This document shows positions 1-9,765 of a stretch of 64,000 nt of DNA, in pieces (positions within the stretch are counted from its first letter, which is position 1; each line of letters starts with the position of its first letter). The notes under the pieces are model-generated. The model worked only from the letters and a program-made list of their open reading frames with translations, was not told where the DNA came from and did no database searches. The position numbers and the translations under genes were made by a program. The stretch is taken from contig JAFEMH010002497.1 of assembly GCA_022495995.1 (NCBI GenBank), positions 273,244-337,243 on the forward strand, given 5' to 3'. The DNA comes from Adenophora triphylla var. japonica. Lineage: Eukaryota > Streptophyta > Magnoliopsida > Asterales > Campanulaceae.

Positions 1-5
1 ACGAC

Positions 6-411
6 ATGGCATTAACTGGATTCACACTGGAGACCTCCAAGATCCAAATATGCAATGTGGACCTTCCACTATTTCGGGACAAAATCCCTCCCGCCATGAA
101 GATGATGAAACTCATGAACTTCATCCCGGGGTGGGGCTCGGCAAAAGGTTACAAGGCCAACACCAAGTCATTGAAGTCAAGGACCACACCACGATCCAGG
201 GGCTCGGTTATGTGCCAACAACAGCTGACATCAGGAAAAACAACAGGCTCGCCCGCACCAAGGCAGCAGCCCGCAAAAGGGGAACCTACAAAGGCATACC
301 CAACCTCCGACCTTACAGTTTCGACCTCACCCACTACTTCGTCAAAGGAACTGACAACAGAATTGAGGGAACTGACAGAGGAGCTGATGAAGACGAGAAA
401 GCGATTACCCA
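6..411 (+). pseudogene. gag-pol linker fragment of R1
   Basis: The first about 45 codons encode a segment with KIPPAMKMMK and FIPG that matches the protease-to-RT linker of E1 (40524-41054, minus strand), which carries a glycine-rich GLGLGKRQQG. After about position 132 the matching frame moves to the next frame (GLGKRLQG, then LTHYFVKGTDNRIEGT), so there is a frameshift. The C-terminal GTD-rich part matches R2 near 60,395-60,560. The coding match stops near 405, where the sequence runs into the 20-bp tandem array; RT is missing. This is a non-functional remnant of a retrotransposon polyprotein. Confidence 0.75.
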
Positions 412-840
412 TCTGCTAGAAAGATTACCCATCTTTTCGTGAGATTACCCATCTTTTCGTGAGATTACCCATCTCTTAGAGAGATTACCCATCTTTTCGT
501 GAGATTACCCATCTCTTAGAGAGATTACCCATCTTTTCGTGAGATTACCCATCTTTTCGTGAGATTACCCATCTTTTCGTGAGATTACCCATCTTTTCGT
601 GAGATTACCCATCTCTTAGAGAGATTACCCATCTTTTCGTGAGATTACCCATCTTTTCGTGAGATTACCCATCTGCTAGAAAGATTACCCATCTTTTCGT
701 GAGATTACCCATCTTTTCGTGAGATTACCCATCTTTTCGTGAGATTACCCATCTGCTAGAAAGATTACCCATCTTTTCGTGAGATTACCCATCTTTTCGT
801 GAGATTACCCATCTCTTAGAGAGATTACCCATCTTTTCAT
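405..840 (+). repeat. 20-bp tandem array in the R1 3' region
   Basis: About 21 head-to-tail copies of a 20-bp monomer, GAGATTACCCATCTTTTCGT, alternating with variants ending CTCTTAGA or CTGCTAGA. In the CTC variants GAGAT and ATCTC can pair around a TACCC loop. There are no unique spacers, so this is not a CRISPR. The array has no counterpart in R2. Confidence 0.95.
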
Positions 841-2200
841 AAGATCCTCTCCCGTTATCTCCTCGTGAGATCCTTTCTCGTTATTCTCCCTCGTGAGATC
901 TTTCCGTCATCTCCCTGCGAGATCCTTCCCCGAGATCTTGCATCTCGTTATCTCCTCGTGAGATCCTTTCTCATTATTCTCCCTCGTGAGATCTTTTCGC
1001 CATCTCCCCGTGAGATTTCTTTCCGAGATTCTGCATCTCGCCATCTCCCCGTGAGATCCCTTTCCGAGATTCCGCATCTCTCCATCTCCTCATGAGATTC
1101 CTTTCCTGAGATTCCGCATCTCGCCATCTCCCCATGAGATTCCTTCCCGAGATTCCGCATCTCACCATCTCCCTGTGAGATTCCGCATCTCGCCATCTCC
1201 CCGTGAGATTCCTTTTCGAGATTCCGCATCTCGCCATCTCCCCGTGAGATTTCTTTCTGAGATTCCGCATCTCGCCATCTCCCCGTGAGATTCCTTTCCG
1301 AGATTCCGCATCTCGCCATCTCCCCGTGAGATTCCTTTCCGAGATTCCGCATCTCGCTATCTCCCCGTGAGATTCCTTCTCGAGATTCCGCATCTCGCCA
1401 TCTCCTCGTGAGATTCCCTCTCGAGATTCCGCATCTCGCCATCTCCTCGTGAGATTCCTTTTCGAGATTCTACATCTCGCTATCTCCTCGTGAGATTCCT
1501 TTCCGAGATTCTGCATCTCGCTATCTCCCCGTGAGATTCCTTCTCGAGATTCCGCATCTCGCCATCTCCTCGTGAGATTCCCTCTCGAGATTCCGCATCT
1601 CGCCATCTCCTCGTGAGATTCCTTTTCGAGATTCTACATCTCGCTATCTCCTCGTGAGATTCCTTTCCGAGATTCTACATCTCGCTATCTCCCCGTGAGA
1701 TTCCTTCCCGAGATTCCGCATCTCGCCATCTCCCCGTGAGATTCCTTTCCGAGATTCTGCATCTCGCTATCTCCCCGTGAGATTCCTTCCCGAGATTCCG
1801 CATCTCGCCATCTCCCCGTGAGATTCCTTTTCGAGATTCCGCATCTCGCCATCTCCTCGTGAGATTCCTTTCCGAGATTCTGCATCTCGCTATCTCCCCG
1901 TGAGATTCCTTTCCGAGATTCCGCATCTCGCCATCTCCCCGTGAGATTCCTTCCCGAGATTCCGCATCTCGCCATCTCCCCGTGAGATTTCTTTCCGAGA
2001 TTCTGCATCTCGCTATCTCCCCGTGAGATTCCTTTTCGAGATCCTACATCTCGCTATCTCCTCGTGAGATTCCTTTTCGAGATCCTACATCTCGCTATCT
2101 CCCCGTGAGATTCCTTCCCGAGATTTCGCATCTCGCCATCTCCTCGTGAGACCCTTTCCTATTATTCTCCCTCGTGAGATCCTCTCCCGAGATTTCACCT
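841..2200 (+). repeat. 41-bp tandem array in the R1 3' region
   Basis: About 30 copies of a roughly 41-bp monomer containing CGAGATTCCGCATCTCG, a perfect 6-bp inverted repeat around a 5-nt loop, followed by CCATCTCCCCGTGAGATT. Because 41 is not a multiple of three, three successive units give a 41-codon period and long spurious minus-strand reading frames. Edge units share a TATTATTCTCCCTCGTGAGA block with positions near 2158 and 3420, showing that the neighbouring arrays have been rearranged among each other. Confidence 0.95.
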
Positions 2201-2265
2201 CTCGTCATCTCCCCTACTCTTGGTAGTGGACACGTCAACCGACCCCCTCTCCCGAGGTCAAGTCC

Positions 2266-2391
2266 CAGTTAGTTTTCACTAACGCTCGTCTCCAGACGTT
2301 AAATTCTCAGTTAGTCCTCACTAACGTTCGTCTCCAGACGTTAAATTCTCAGTTAGTCCTCACTAACGCTCGTCTCCAGACGTTAAATTCT
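2266..2391 (+). repeat. 42-bp monomer x3 (double hairpin)
   Basis: Three exact-length 42-bp units. Each holds GTTAGT...ACTAAC around a 4-nt loop and CGTCTCCAGACG, a 5-bp stem around CC. The same monomer is present as about seven units in R2 (about 50480-50745, reverse strand), so it belongs to the R family and varies in copy number between elements. Confidence 0.93.
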
Positions 2392-2400
2392 CAATCCCCA

Positions 2401-2552
2401 GTCGACGTTTGTCATTCAAACGCTCACTTCCTTCTCAAGTTGACGTTTGACATTCAAACGCTAATTTACATCCCAAGTTGACGTTTGACATTCAAACGCT
2501 CATTTCCACCCCAAACCGACGTTTGACATTCAAACGCTCACTCCTGTCTTCG
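2401..2552 (+). repeat. 38-bp monomer x4 with CGTTTG/CAAACG inverted repeat
   Basis: Four units of about 38 bp with core GACGTTTGACATTCAAACG. CGTTTG pairs with CAAACG around a 5-nt loop. The same core occurs in a tandem array inside the R LTR (7205-7480) and in R2 near 50290-50480, so LTR and 3' region share a monomer type. 2553-2623 is a non-repetitive link with CGTCTCCTGACGTCAA. Confidence 0.92.
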
Positions 2553-2623
2553 GACATCAAATCACAATTCCGTCTCCTGACGTCAAAATTCCCATGGGTT
2601 TTCACCAATGTTCACTTCCTCGG

Positions 2624-2965
2624 CAGCCGCAATAAGCCTGAACCCCAAGGCACGAACGCCTTGCAACATTTCTCCTTCGACAGCCGCAATAAGCCCGAGC
2701 CCCAAGGCACGAACGCCTTTCAACAATTCTCCTTCGGCAGCTGCAATAAGCCCGAACCCCAAGGCACGAACGCCTTGCAACAATTCTCCTTCGGCGGCGC
2801 AATGGCCGAACCCCAAGGCACGAACGCCTTGCAACAATTCTCCTTCGGCAGCCGCAATAAGCCCGAACCCCAAGGCACGAACGCCTTGCAACAATTCTCC
2901 TTCGGCAGCCGCAATAAGCCCGAACCCCAAGGCACGAACGCCTTGCAACAATTCTCCCCGGCCGC
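2624..2965 (+). repeat. 57-bp tandem array
   Basis: Six units, mostly 57 bp, with one shortened unit near 2795-2848. Each contains AAGGCACGAACGCCTT, a 5-bp stem around a 6-nt loop. As 57 is a multiple of three, the array is open in several frames on both strands and gives a 19-residue repeat (NKPEPQGTNALQQF), which I treat as an accident because R2 does not keep the frame. Confidence 0.92.
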
Positions 2966-2984
2966 CAGTCGTAAGCCCGATCGT

Positions 2985-3062
2985 CCCACCTCAGCGGCCA
3001 TCAAGGTAAGCCCGCACAACAATCCCACTTCAGCGGCCATCAAGGTAAGCCCGCACAACAAT
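2985..3062 (+). repeat. 39-bp monomer x2
   Basis: Two 39-bp copies of CCCACYTCAGCGGCCATCAA plus GGTAAGCCCGCACAACAAT, followed by a partial third. The reverse complement is found once or twice in R2 near 50100-50200. Confidence 0.88.
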
Positions 3063-3079
3063 CCCTCTTCGGCCATCAT

Positions 3080-3340
3080 CGAAACCTTCAAGACCATTTC
3101 CGTCGAACTCGGAACCTTCAAAACCATTTCCGTCAAACTCGGAACTTTCAAAACCATTTCCGTCGAACCCGGAACCTTCAAGACCATTTCCGTCGAACTC
3201 GGAACCTTCAAAACCATTTCCGTCAAACTCGGAACTTTCAAAACCATTTCCGTCGAACCCGGAACCTTCAAGACCATTTCCGTCAAACTCGGAACCTTCA
3301 AAACCATTTCTGTCGAACCCGGGACTTTCAAAACCATCTC
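3080..3340 (+). repeat. 30-bp tandem array
   Basis: About nine units of 30 bp, GAACCTTCAAAACCATTTCC plus GTCAAACTCG or GTCGAACCCG. The period is three codon-multiples long (GTFKTISVEL), so it lengthens the spurious + frame begun by the 57-bp array. I see no hairpin in this monomer, unlike most other arrays here. Confidence 0.92.
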
Positions 3341-4075
3341 TCTCGTGAGATTCACCCATCTCCCTGCGAGATCCTTCCCCGAGATTTTGCATCTCGTCAT
3401 CTCCTCGTGAGATTCTTTTCTATTATTCTCCCTCGTGAGAATCAGTCATCTCCCTCGTGAGATTCACCCATCTCCCTCATGAGATTCAGCCCATCTCCCT
3501 CGTGAGATTCAGTCATCTCCCTCGTGAGATTCACCCATCTCCCTCGTGAGATTCAGTCATCTCCCTCGTGAGATTCACCCATCTCCCTCGTGAGAATCAG
3601 TCATCTCCCTCGTGAGATTCAGTCATCTCCCTCGTGAGATTCACCCATCTCCCTCGTGAGATTCACCCATCTCCCTCGTGAGATTCAGCCCATCTCCCTC
3701 GTGAGATTCAGTCATCTCCCTCGTGAGATTCACCCATCTCCTTCGTGAGAATCAGTCATCTCCCTCGTGAGATTCACCCATCTCCCTCGTGAGATTCAGT
3801 CATCTCCCTCGTGAGATTCACCCATCTCCCTCGTGAGATTCACCCCGTCTCCCTCGTGAGATTCACCCATCTCCCTCGTGAGATTCAGTCATCTCCCTCG
3901 TAAGATTCAGTCATCTCACTCGTGAGATTCAGCCCGTCTCCCTCGTGAGATTCACCCATCTCCCTTGTGAGATTCAGCCCATCTCCCTCGTGAGAATCAA
4001 ACCATCTCCCTCGTGAGATTCACCCATCTCCCTCGTGAGATTCACTCATCTCCCTCGTGAAGTTCAACCACGCCC
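3341..4075 (+). repeat. 22-bp tandem array
   Basis: About 30 units of 22-23 bp, ATCTCCCTCGTGAGATTCAG plus TC, CCC or CC. GAGAT and ATCTC of adjacent units can pair around a 6-nt loop. A stretch at 3360-3430 is a piece of the 41-bp array type. There are no spacers. Confidence 0.95.
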
Positions 4076-4083
4076 TCGTAAGT

Positions 4084-5330
4084 TTCAGAAATCTTAGGTT
4101 CAGACGCCTCACAATAGTCTCCATTCAGGTTCGGATGCCTCGCAATGGTCTCACTTAGGTTCAGACACCTCACAATAGTCTCCATTCAGGTTCGGATACC
4201 TCGCAATGGTCTCACTTAGGTTCAGACGCCTCACAATAGTCTCCATTCAGGTTCGGATGCCTCGCAATGGTCTCACTTAGGTTCAGACGCCTCACAATAG
4301 TCTCCATTCAGGTTCGGATGCCTCGCAATGGTCTCACTTAGGTTCAGATGCCTCACAATAGTCTCCATTCAGGTTCGGATGCCTCGCAATGGTCTCACTT
4401 AGGTTCGGACGCCTCCTGATAGTCTCCATTCGAGAGTTCGGATGCCTCGCAATGGTCTCACTTAGGTTCGGACGCCTCCTGATAGTCTCCATTCGAGGTT
4501 CGGATGCCTCGCAATGGTCTCACTTAGGTTCGAGACGCCTCACAATAGTCTCCATTCGGGTTCGGATGCCTCGCAATGGTCTCACTTAGGTTCGGACGCC
4601 TCCTGATAGTCTCCATTCGGGTTCGGATGCCTCGCAATGGTCTCGCACTTAGGTTCGGACGCCTCCTGATAGTCTCCATTCAGGTTCGGATGCCTCGCAA
4701 TGGTCTCACATAGGTTCGTACGCCTCACAATAGTCTCCATTCAGGTTCGGATGCCTCGCAATGGTCTCACTTAGGTTCGTACGCCTCACAATAGTCTCCA
4801 TTCGGGTTCGGATGCCTCGCAATGGTCTCACTTAGGTTCAGGCGCCTCACAATAGTCTCCATTCAGGTTCGGATGCCTCGCAATGGTCTCACTTAGGTTT
4901 AGACGCCTCACAATAGTCTCCATTCAGGTTCGGATGCCTCACAATGGTCTCACTTAGGTTCGTACGCCTCACAATAGTCTCCATTCAGGTTCGGATGCCT
5001 CGCAATGGTCTCACTTAGGTTCGAGACGCCTCACAATAGTCTCCATTCAGTTCGGATGCCTCGCAATGGTCTCACTTAGGTTCGGACGCCTCACAATAGT
5101 CTCCATTCAAGTTCGGATGCCTCGCAATGGTCTCACTTAGGTTCGTACGCCTCACAATAGTCTCCATTCAGGTTCGGATGCCTCGCAATGGTCTCACTTA
5201 GGTTCAGACGCCTCACAATAGTCTCCATTCAGGTTCGGATGCCTCGCAATGGTCTCACTTAGGTTCAGATGCCTCGCAATGGTCCCATTTAGGTTCAGAC
5301 GCCTTCAAATAGTCTCCCTCGGGTTTAGAC
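4084..5330 (+). repeat. 61-bp tandem array
   Basis: About 20 copies of a 61-bp composite unit made of two related halves: AGGTTCAGACGCCTCACAAT with AGTCTCCATTC (31 bp), and AGGTTCGGATGCCTCGCAAT with GGTCTCACTT (30 bp). The two halves probably come from an older duplication. The same half-unit appears three to four times before the E3 LTR (11517-11630) and a few times in R2 (49790-49890), so it crosses family borders. Confidence 0.95.
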
Positions 5331-5414
5331 GCCTCCAAAACAGTCTCTCTTAGGACGAACTCCTCCTAATCATTCCCCACAGGTTGAGGCCCCTACCAAT
5401 TTCCCTCACACCCG

Positions 5415-5465
5415 TGAACTACGATCGGCTTGATTCCCGCTCGGGATACGTAGGAATCCTTTTGC
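5415..5465 (+). other. Foldable CTACG/CGTAG motif (R1 copy)
   Basis: CTACG (5419-5423) pairs with CGTAG (5449-5453), and TCCC (5435-5438) with GGGA (5443-5446) around a GCTC loop. It lies about 130 nt before the 3' LTR. Copies with altered but still pairing stems occur near 11640, 33120, 36230, 49730, 56055 and 62010, all in the sense orientation of their element. The motif is widespread in plant gypsy-type repeats as far as I recall; its role is unknown to me. Confidence 0.7.
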
Positions 5466-5927
5466 TAAGGGTCCAGCCATTTGACCGCCCAGGTCTCTCC
5501 ATAAGGCATCCCCCGATTTGGATCCTTATCTTTTTCGACGACCCCACTTCCTTCGAAAGTGCCGTCGCCGAGGGGCTAACTGTAAGTACCCAAATCCGGA
5601 TCGTCAAAATCCGTTAAAAGTTAACCGGAACCCGTTAAGTTCCCCGTTCTCGAGTCAACGAGACATCCCGGGACTGCCCCGTGCATCCCGACATCAAAGC
5701 GTACTCAACACACGTTATCACACGTAAAAGTATGGCTTTCCCCGAAAAACGTACTTTTCGGGGTCTTCCGGGATTAGATTTCCCGTTTTCGAGCGTCTCG
5801 ACCTTCCGGAGGTCATAACTTCCTCATACGAACTCCGTTTTGGGCCCACCACATATCAAATCGAACGCGAGAACAAGATCTACGCATATGGCTAGTTCAA
5901 TCAGGAAATATAGCCAATTTCAGGAAT

Positions 5928-6150
5928 AGTCCGGCCGGACTCTTTCTGCAGCTTAATTAATACGTGTCCAAAACGTGTCAAATTCAAGGCCAAATGACCA
6001 AAATATCCCCAAATGCAAGAGAGGTCCGGCCGGACTCTTTCTGCAGGGCAGAAACCCATCAGGTTAAGCAAAGTAACCCACCATGCTATGTAAAGAAAAC
6101 TTACCCACCAAGTTTCTCCTCCCTCCTCCTTCATTTCCACCCTATAAATA
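5928..6150 (+). promoter_or_regulatory. R1 LTR promoter: palindrome pair and TATA box
   Basis: AGTCCGGCCGGACT (5928-5941) and GTCCGGCCGGAC (6024-6035) are perfect palindromes about 95 nt apart. Each is followed by TCTTTCTGCAG. A TATAAATA box follows at 6143-6150. The R2 LTR keeps both sites at the same spacing in partly mutated form. Single copies also precede both R2 antisense genes. The binding factor is unknown; TATA use is inferred from sequence only. Confidence 0.7.
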
Positions 6151-6617
6151 CTCCCTCCTACTCTCATTTTTAACACACCAAATTTTCACTCCCTCTTCAC
6201 CCCAAGCAAACAAGGCTTGTCTTTCTTCCGCTCTTCGGGGGCCCTCGTGCTACTCGTCGGCGGAATTCTCTACTCTTCGGGGGCCCTCGTGCTACTCGTC
6301 GGTAGATTCTGACCGTAGGCTAAACCGACACAAGTCGAAACGCTGCCCAAATCCCTAGGTTTCTAAACACCAAATAAAAGGGGAAACTCTGCCCAAACAC
6401 TTCCGAAACACCTTTCAAACACCTTTCCGTATCCCGTATACGCCCACCGAGCCAAAGGAGCCGACCCTAGCCATAGGTAGCTCCCTCTCTCACTCTCAAA
6501 ATGTAGACGCCTCTGTCTAACGGGGTCCGATACGTTTTAGCCCCTCGATCCTCTTCTCTTCCCGTAAGAGAAGTAATCTCGGGTTAAAACAACGTTCCGA
6601 CCCCGTTCCGTTTACTT

Positions 6618-6900
6618 TTATGTCATTTACCAATTCCGGATCGTTTGATCCGTCGATCGTCGTTTACTTTCCTGTCATTTACAATTCCGGACCGTTTGAT
6701 CCGTTGATCGTCATTTACTTTCTGTCATTTACAATTCCGAGCCGATTGGCCTCGTCGATCGTCATTTACAATTCCGAGTCGTTTGGCTCGTCGATCGTCA
6801 TTTACAATTCCGAGTTGTTTGGCTCGTCGATCGTCATTTACGATTCCGGATCGTTTGATTCCGTTGATACCGCACTTTAAATACTGTCATTTACAAGTCC
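6618..6900 (+). repeat. 36-bp tandem array inside the R LTR
   Basis: Seven to eight irregular copies of a unit of about 36 bp, TCGTCATTTACAATTCCGAG plus TCGTTTGGCTCGTCGA, with related copies in the R2 LTR at about 48440-48610. Confidence 0.88.
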
Positions 6901-7204
6901 GACCCGTTTGGATCGTGATAGTATTTACTTTTCAAAAGTCCGAGTCGCAACCCGATTCGTTGATCGTATATCATTTAATACGCATTTTTCCCGTAAAAAT
7001 CGTTAACAATGTAATGCCCGGTTCAAAATCGGAGTTCGTCCGTCGAACTCTCTTTCAAAACGCGCGAAATGACATTTGGCCTCCAAACGCTCATCTTCAA
7101 ACTAAAAGCCGCCATTTGACACTTAAAATCATTTAATACGCATTTTTCCCGTAAAAATCGTTAACAATGACATTCCCGGTTCAAAAAACCGGAGTTCGAC
7201 CTTC

Positions 7205-7480
7205 GAACTCCTTTTCAAACTCAAAATCGACGTTTGCCACGCAAACGCTCTTTTCAAACTCAAAGTCGACGTTTGCCACGCAAACGCTCTTTTCAAACTC
7301 AAAGTCGACGTTTGCCACGCAAACGCTCATTTCAAACTCAAAATCGACGTTTGCCACGCAAACGCTCTTTTCAAACTCAAAATCGACGTTTGCCACGCAA
7401 ACGCTCATTTCTGTCTCAAACCGACGTTTGTCATTCAAACGCTCGTCTTTTCAAAAGTCACCTAATCAACGTTTGACATT
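7205..7480 (+). repeat. 39-bp tandem array inside the R LTR
   Basis: Six to seven copies of a 39-bp unit with GTCGACGTTTGCCACGCAAA then CGCTC. CGTTTG and CAAACG can pair around CCACG or CATT-type loops. It is related to the 38-bp array in the 3' region at 2401-2552. The R2 LTR has only about three degenerate units here. Confidence 0.88.
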
Positions 7481-7557
7481 CAAACCAAGATTAAGCTTGT
7501 CATTCAAGCCCCCATTTCAAAACACACACACACACACGTTTTCGAGAAAGGTAGAAA

Positions 7558-7629
7558 GACTCGTCATGCGAGGCGTTTCGGGCGATCTCGTAATACTCTA
7601 CCCGAAACGTAACGTGACCTCCGAACCTA
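7558..7629 (+). other. LTR-terminal hairpin motif (R1 copy)
   Basis: A weak first hairpin (CTCG/CGAG) is followed by CGTTTCGGG...CCCGAAACG, a perfect 9-bp stem with an 18-nt loop, and directly by TAACGTGACCTCCGAACCT. The same layout with different stem sequences exists in E and O LTRs (see findings), which supports a structured RNA in the LTR. Confidence 0.65.
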
Positions 7630-7893
7630 ACAATCTCTGGTACTAAAAAGTTTTTTACTCGTTTTTGCTACCAATAAAAATGATCCCCTGTTTTCAAAGC
7701 CTTTTCCTAAGTTTTTGCTACCAATAAAAACGACACCTTTTCACAATAGCCGTTTCTCAATGTTTGGGCTCAAAATACAAAACCGCGTGGCGACTCCTCA
7801 TCATTTTCCTTCCCATGAAGCGAGGTCTCAGACACCAACCCTCCGCGAAAGACAACCGCGTTTCGCGTCCGCGCGAAATCCCGGGTAATTTCA

Positions 7894-9765
7894 CCACCTC
7901 CCTTTTTGCAGGTTGTTGATGCTGTTATCTTTGACCACTTCTCTTCCCTTTGATGCCATCGCAGAAACTGGGTTAGGTGCCCGGTATCGGAATCCTCCAC
8001 ATCTGCTACTACTGCTAGCATTCACACCTGGGGTTTGATTAAAGAGCCTATTCTCGCTGCGAGTGCCCATTCCGACCATTTCTCTGAGATCTGGATACCA
8101 ACCCTTTCCAATGGCCTCCCTTAACACCAGCTTCACGCACGACAGAAAAATATCTTTCTGATCCTGAAGGGGGATGGGCTCTGATAGCTCATTAAGCTTG
8201 GCATTCCACCGCTTATAGAATTCTGTGATCGACTCGTCATTCTTCTGAATGGTACCCACTAGGTCATCTCGGGTAGTGCGCCACTCTAGGTTGCCTCTAT
8301 ACTTTTCCAAGAAAGTCTCGGTGATCTGGCTCCAGGTGGAACGACATTCTTGCTTCAAGGCTAAGAACCAAGTAAGCGCCGGTCCTTTTAAAGTCAGATG
8401 AAAATGAGACGCCATAAATTCGGGGGTGCAGCCCATTGCCCCCATTGTCATGATGTAAGTATCCACATGGGTCTTTGGGCAGGCTGTTCCATCAAAATCC
8501 ATCTTTGGCATCTTGAACTAATGGGGCAGAGGCGTTACTTGAGCCGGGTCCACCACCTTGAGACCACTAGAACCCACAGTCAATCTATCGATTTGCTGCT
8601 GCATCTGCTTCAATAAAGTTGTCACTTCCGAAGTCAAACCCGGAATCTGGGGAATAGCAGGAACCACTGTTGAAGATGGCACTGGGAACTCAGGAGTAGA
8701 TATAATGGGCAAAGCAGCCGAGGGAAGGCCGAAAGTACTGGGGACACTGATATTGCTATCCAACAAACTGACTGAGCTAGGAATCCTGTTCCCGTACATG
8801 TCATAACCATTAAACTGAACACTGGGATTTTGGGGACTGAACTGTACTGACTGACCTCCAAACTGACCAAGGGCAGGAAATTCGGTACTTATGCAAGGAG
8901 CTGAATACGGGGTGGAACCATACAGATGCTGGGTGAGAGGAGAACACACTGTGGGCTGAGAGAAATTGCTCTGGAACTGGGACTGCGGAAACTGTGGAAT
9001 ATTGTCTTGACAAATCTGATTTTCTGAAAGACGATATTGACCATTCTGCTGCAGGTTGGACTGACCATACTGGTAACTGTCGGGGTACATACTGAACTGT
9101 GGTTGGGAATAGCCTGCTTGGAACTGAGATCCGTGCTGAGCCTGCGATGATGGGGCATTGGGAGCTGGAGAGGAGGTCAGATCGAAGAAATTCGATGATT
9201 GGCCACCACTTTTGCTAAGACCCTGTTGAGCAACTTGGTTTTGCACTTGGGAAGTTGGTGGAGGAAATCTTCCTTGGGCATTCACAATCATTCCTGGAGA
9301 CGGCATTTGATCTGGGCGCGAAGCGTAACTCATGGGAGGAGGCATATCATCGTAGCTGGGCTGAGCAGGCTGGGCAGGAGAGGCAGATCCGATCCCGTTG
9401 TTGTTGTCTTCAGTAATTTCCTCGTAAGAACCATCTTCTCGATGGAGTACTGCGATTCCACGGGCTCTCATAGCCTCGACAAAGCGGGTATGGGCCTCCT
9501 CCTCTCGGGCCTTGGCACTCTGAGCCAACAATCGGGCCTCGCGTTCCCTGGCCAAATCGGATTCCAAAGTTATCCTCAATTCTTCTGCAGACATGTCGTT
9601 AAAACCCGGTTGACCAATTGAAATCGAACCTCCAGCAGACTGAGCGGCAAACACATCACCATTCCCGGCCATATCTGATTCTGCACTGACTGAGACTTCT
9701 GAAACTGCTTGAACAACACGAACTAAACGAGCTCCTGGGACAGATAAGCGGGTCCAACTCGCCAT
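7894..9765 (-). pseudogene. gag of E2 (truncated, one stop)
   Basis: Gag makes the capsid of the virus-like particle. I start at the ATG at 9763-9765 (MASWTRLS); the frame stays open upstream to 9867 (MCESV), which is an alternative. The N-terminal half has a charged helical stretch (LAREREARLLAQ) and a Q/P/S-rich linker. The retrotransposon-gag domain follows (TMGAMGCTPEFMASHFHLTL; GPALTWF; WSQITETFLEKYRG; ESITEFYKRWNAKLNEL). One in-frame TAG at 8518-8520 sits where E1 has a lysine codon. Otherwise about 620 codons are open, which is better than E1 at this place. The 3' end of gag is cut by R1. Confidence 0.85.

Larger units (their letters stand above)
1..7893 (+). mobile_element. R1: 3' part of a Tat-like Ty3/gypsy element
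   Basis: The order along + is a gag-pol fragment, a long series of tandem arrays, a foldable CTACG/CGTAG motif, a purine-rich GAGGGGCTAAC and then an LTR starting TGTAAGTACCC and ending ATTTCA. R2 on the opposite strand at 47488-60564 has the same order, which shows this is one family. R1 lacks RT, integrase and the antisense genes that R2 carries, so it is an internal deletion derivative. Beyond 7893 the sequence changes at once to the E2 gag on the other strand, so R1 appears to have inserted into E2. The 5' half of R1 lies outside the window, so the full length and target duplication cannot be given. Confidence 0.8.
5581..7893 (+). repeat. R1 3' LTR (2313 bp)
   Basis: The LTR starts TGTAAGTACCC after the purine-rich GAGGGGCTAAC and ends CGGGTAATTTCA. 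Both ends match the R2 LTR (47488-49588), after which the two sequences diverge. Inside are two AGTCCGGCCGGACT-type palindromes, a TATAAATA box (6143-6150), an 85-bp stretch that is two copies of a 42-bp unit (6219-6303), two tandem arrays, a hairpin pair (7558-7629), two GCTACCAATAAAAA blocks (about 7665 and 7720) that could supply poly(A) signals, and GTGGCGACTCCT (7787-7798), a copy of the primer-site core, about 100 nt before the end. Confidence 0.82.

Noticed and set aside
948..2008. Long minus-strand open frames (up to 210 codons) with a 41-residue repeat
   Set aside because: They are produced by the 41-bp tandem array, which has few stops in several frames. R2 has no counterpart and there is no start or domain support.
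2478..3410. 310-codon + strand frame with 19-residue and 10-residue repeats
   Set aside because: The 57-bp and 30-bp monomers are multiples of three, so any stop-free frame stays open; the opposite strand is open too (226 codons). The frame is not kept in R2.
3420..4075. Possible CRISPR-like array
   Set aside because: Repeats of 22 bp are directly adjacent with no unique spacers, and the DNA is from a plant.
6620..6880. Serine/isoleucine-rich repeat frame in the R1 LTR
   Set aside because: It is 36-bp tandem units read as 12-residue repeats; it lies within LTR promoter/leader DNA.
7167..7646. 159-codon frame inside the R1 LTR
   Set aside because: It is a 39-bp repeat (13 codons) read through, with no conservation in the shorter R2 LTR.
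9199..9621. 140-codon + strand frame opposite E2 gag
   Set aside because: It is a shadow of the gag frame; the same antisense frame is not kept in E1 (43436-43765 is shorter and differs).
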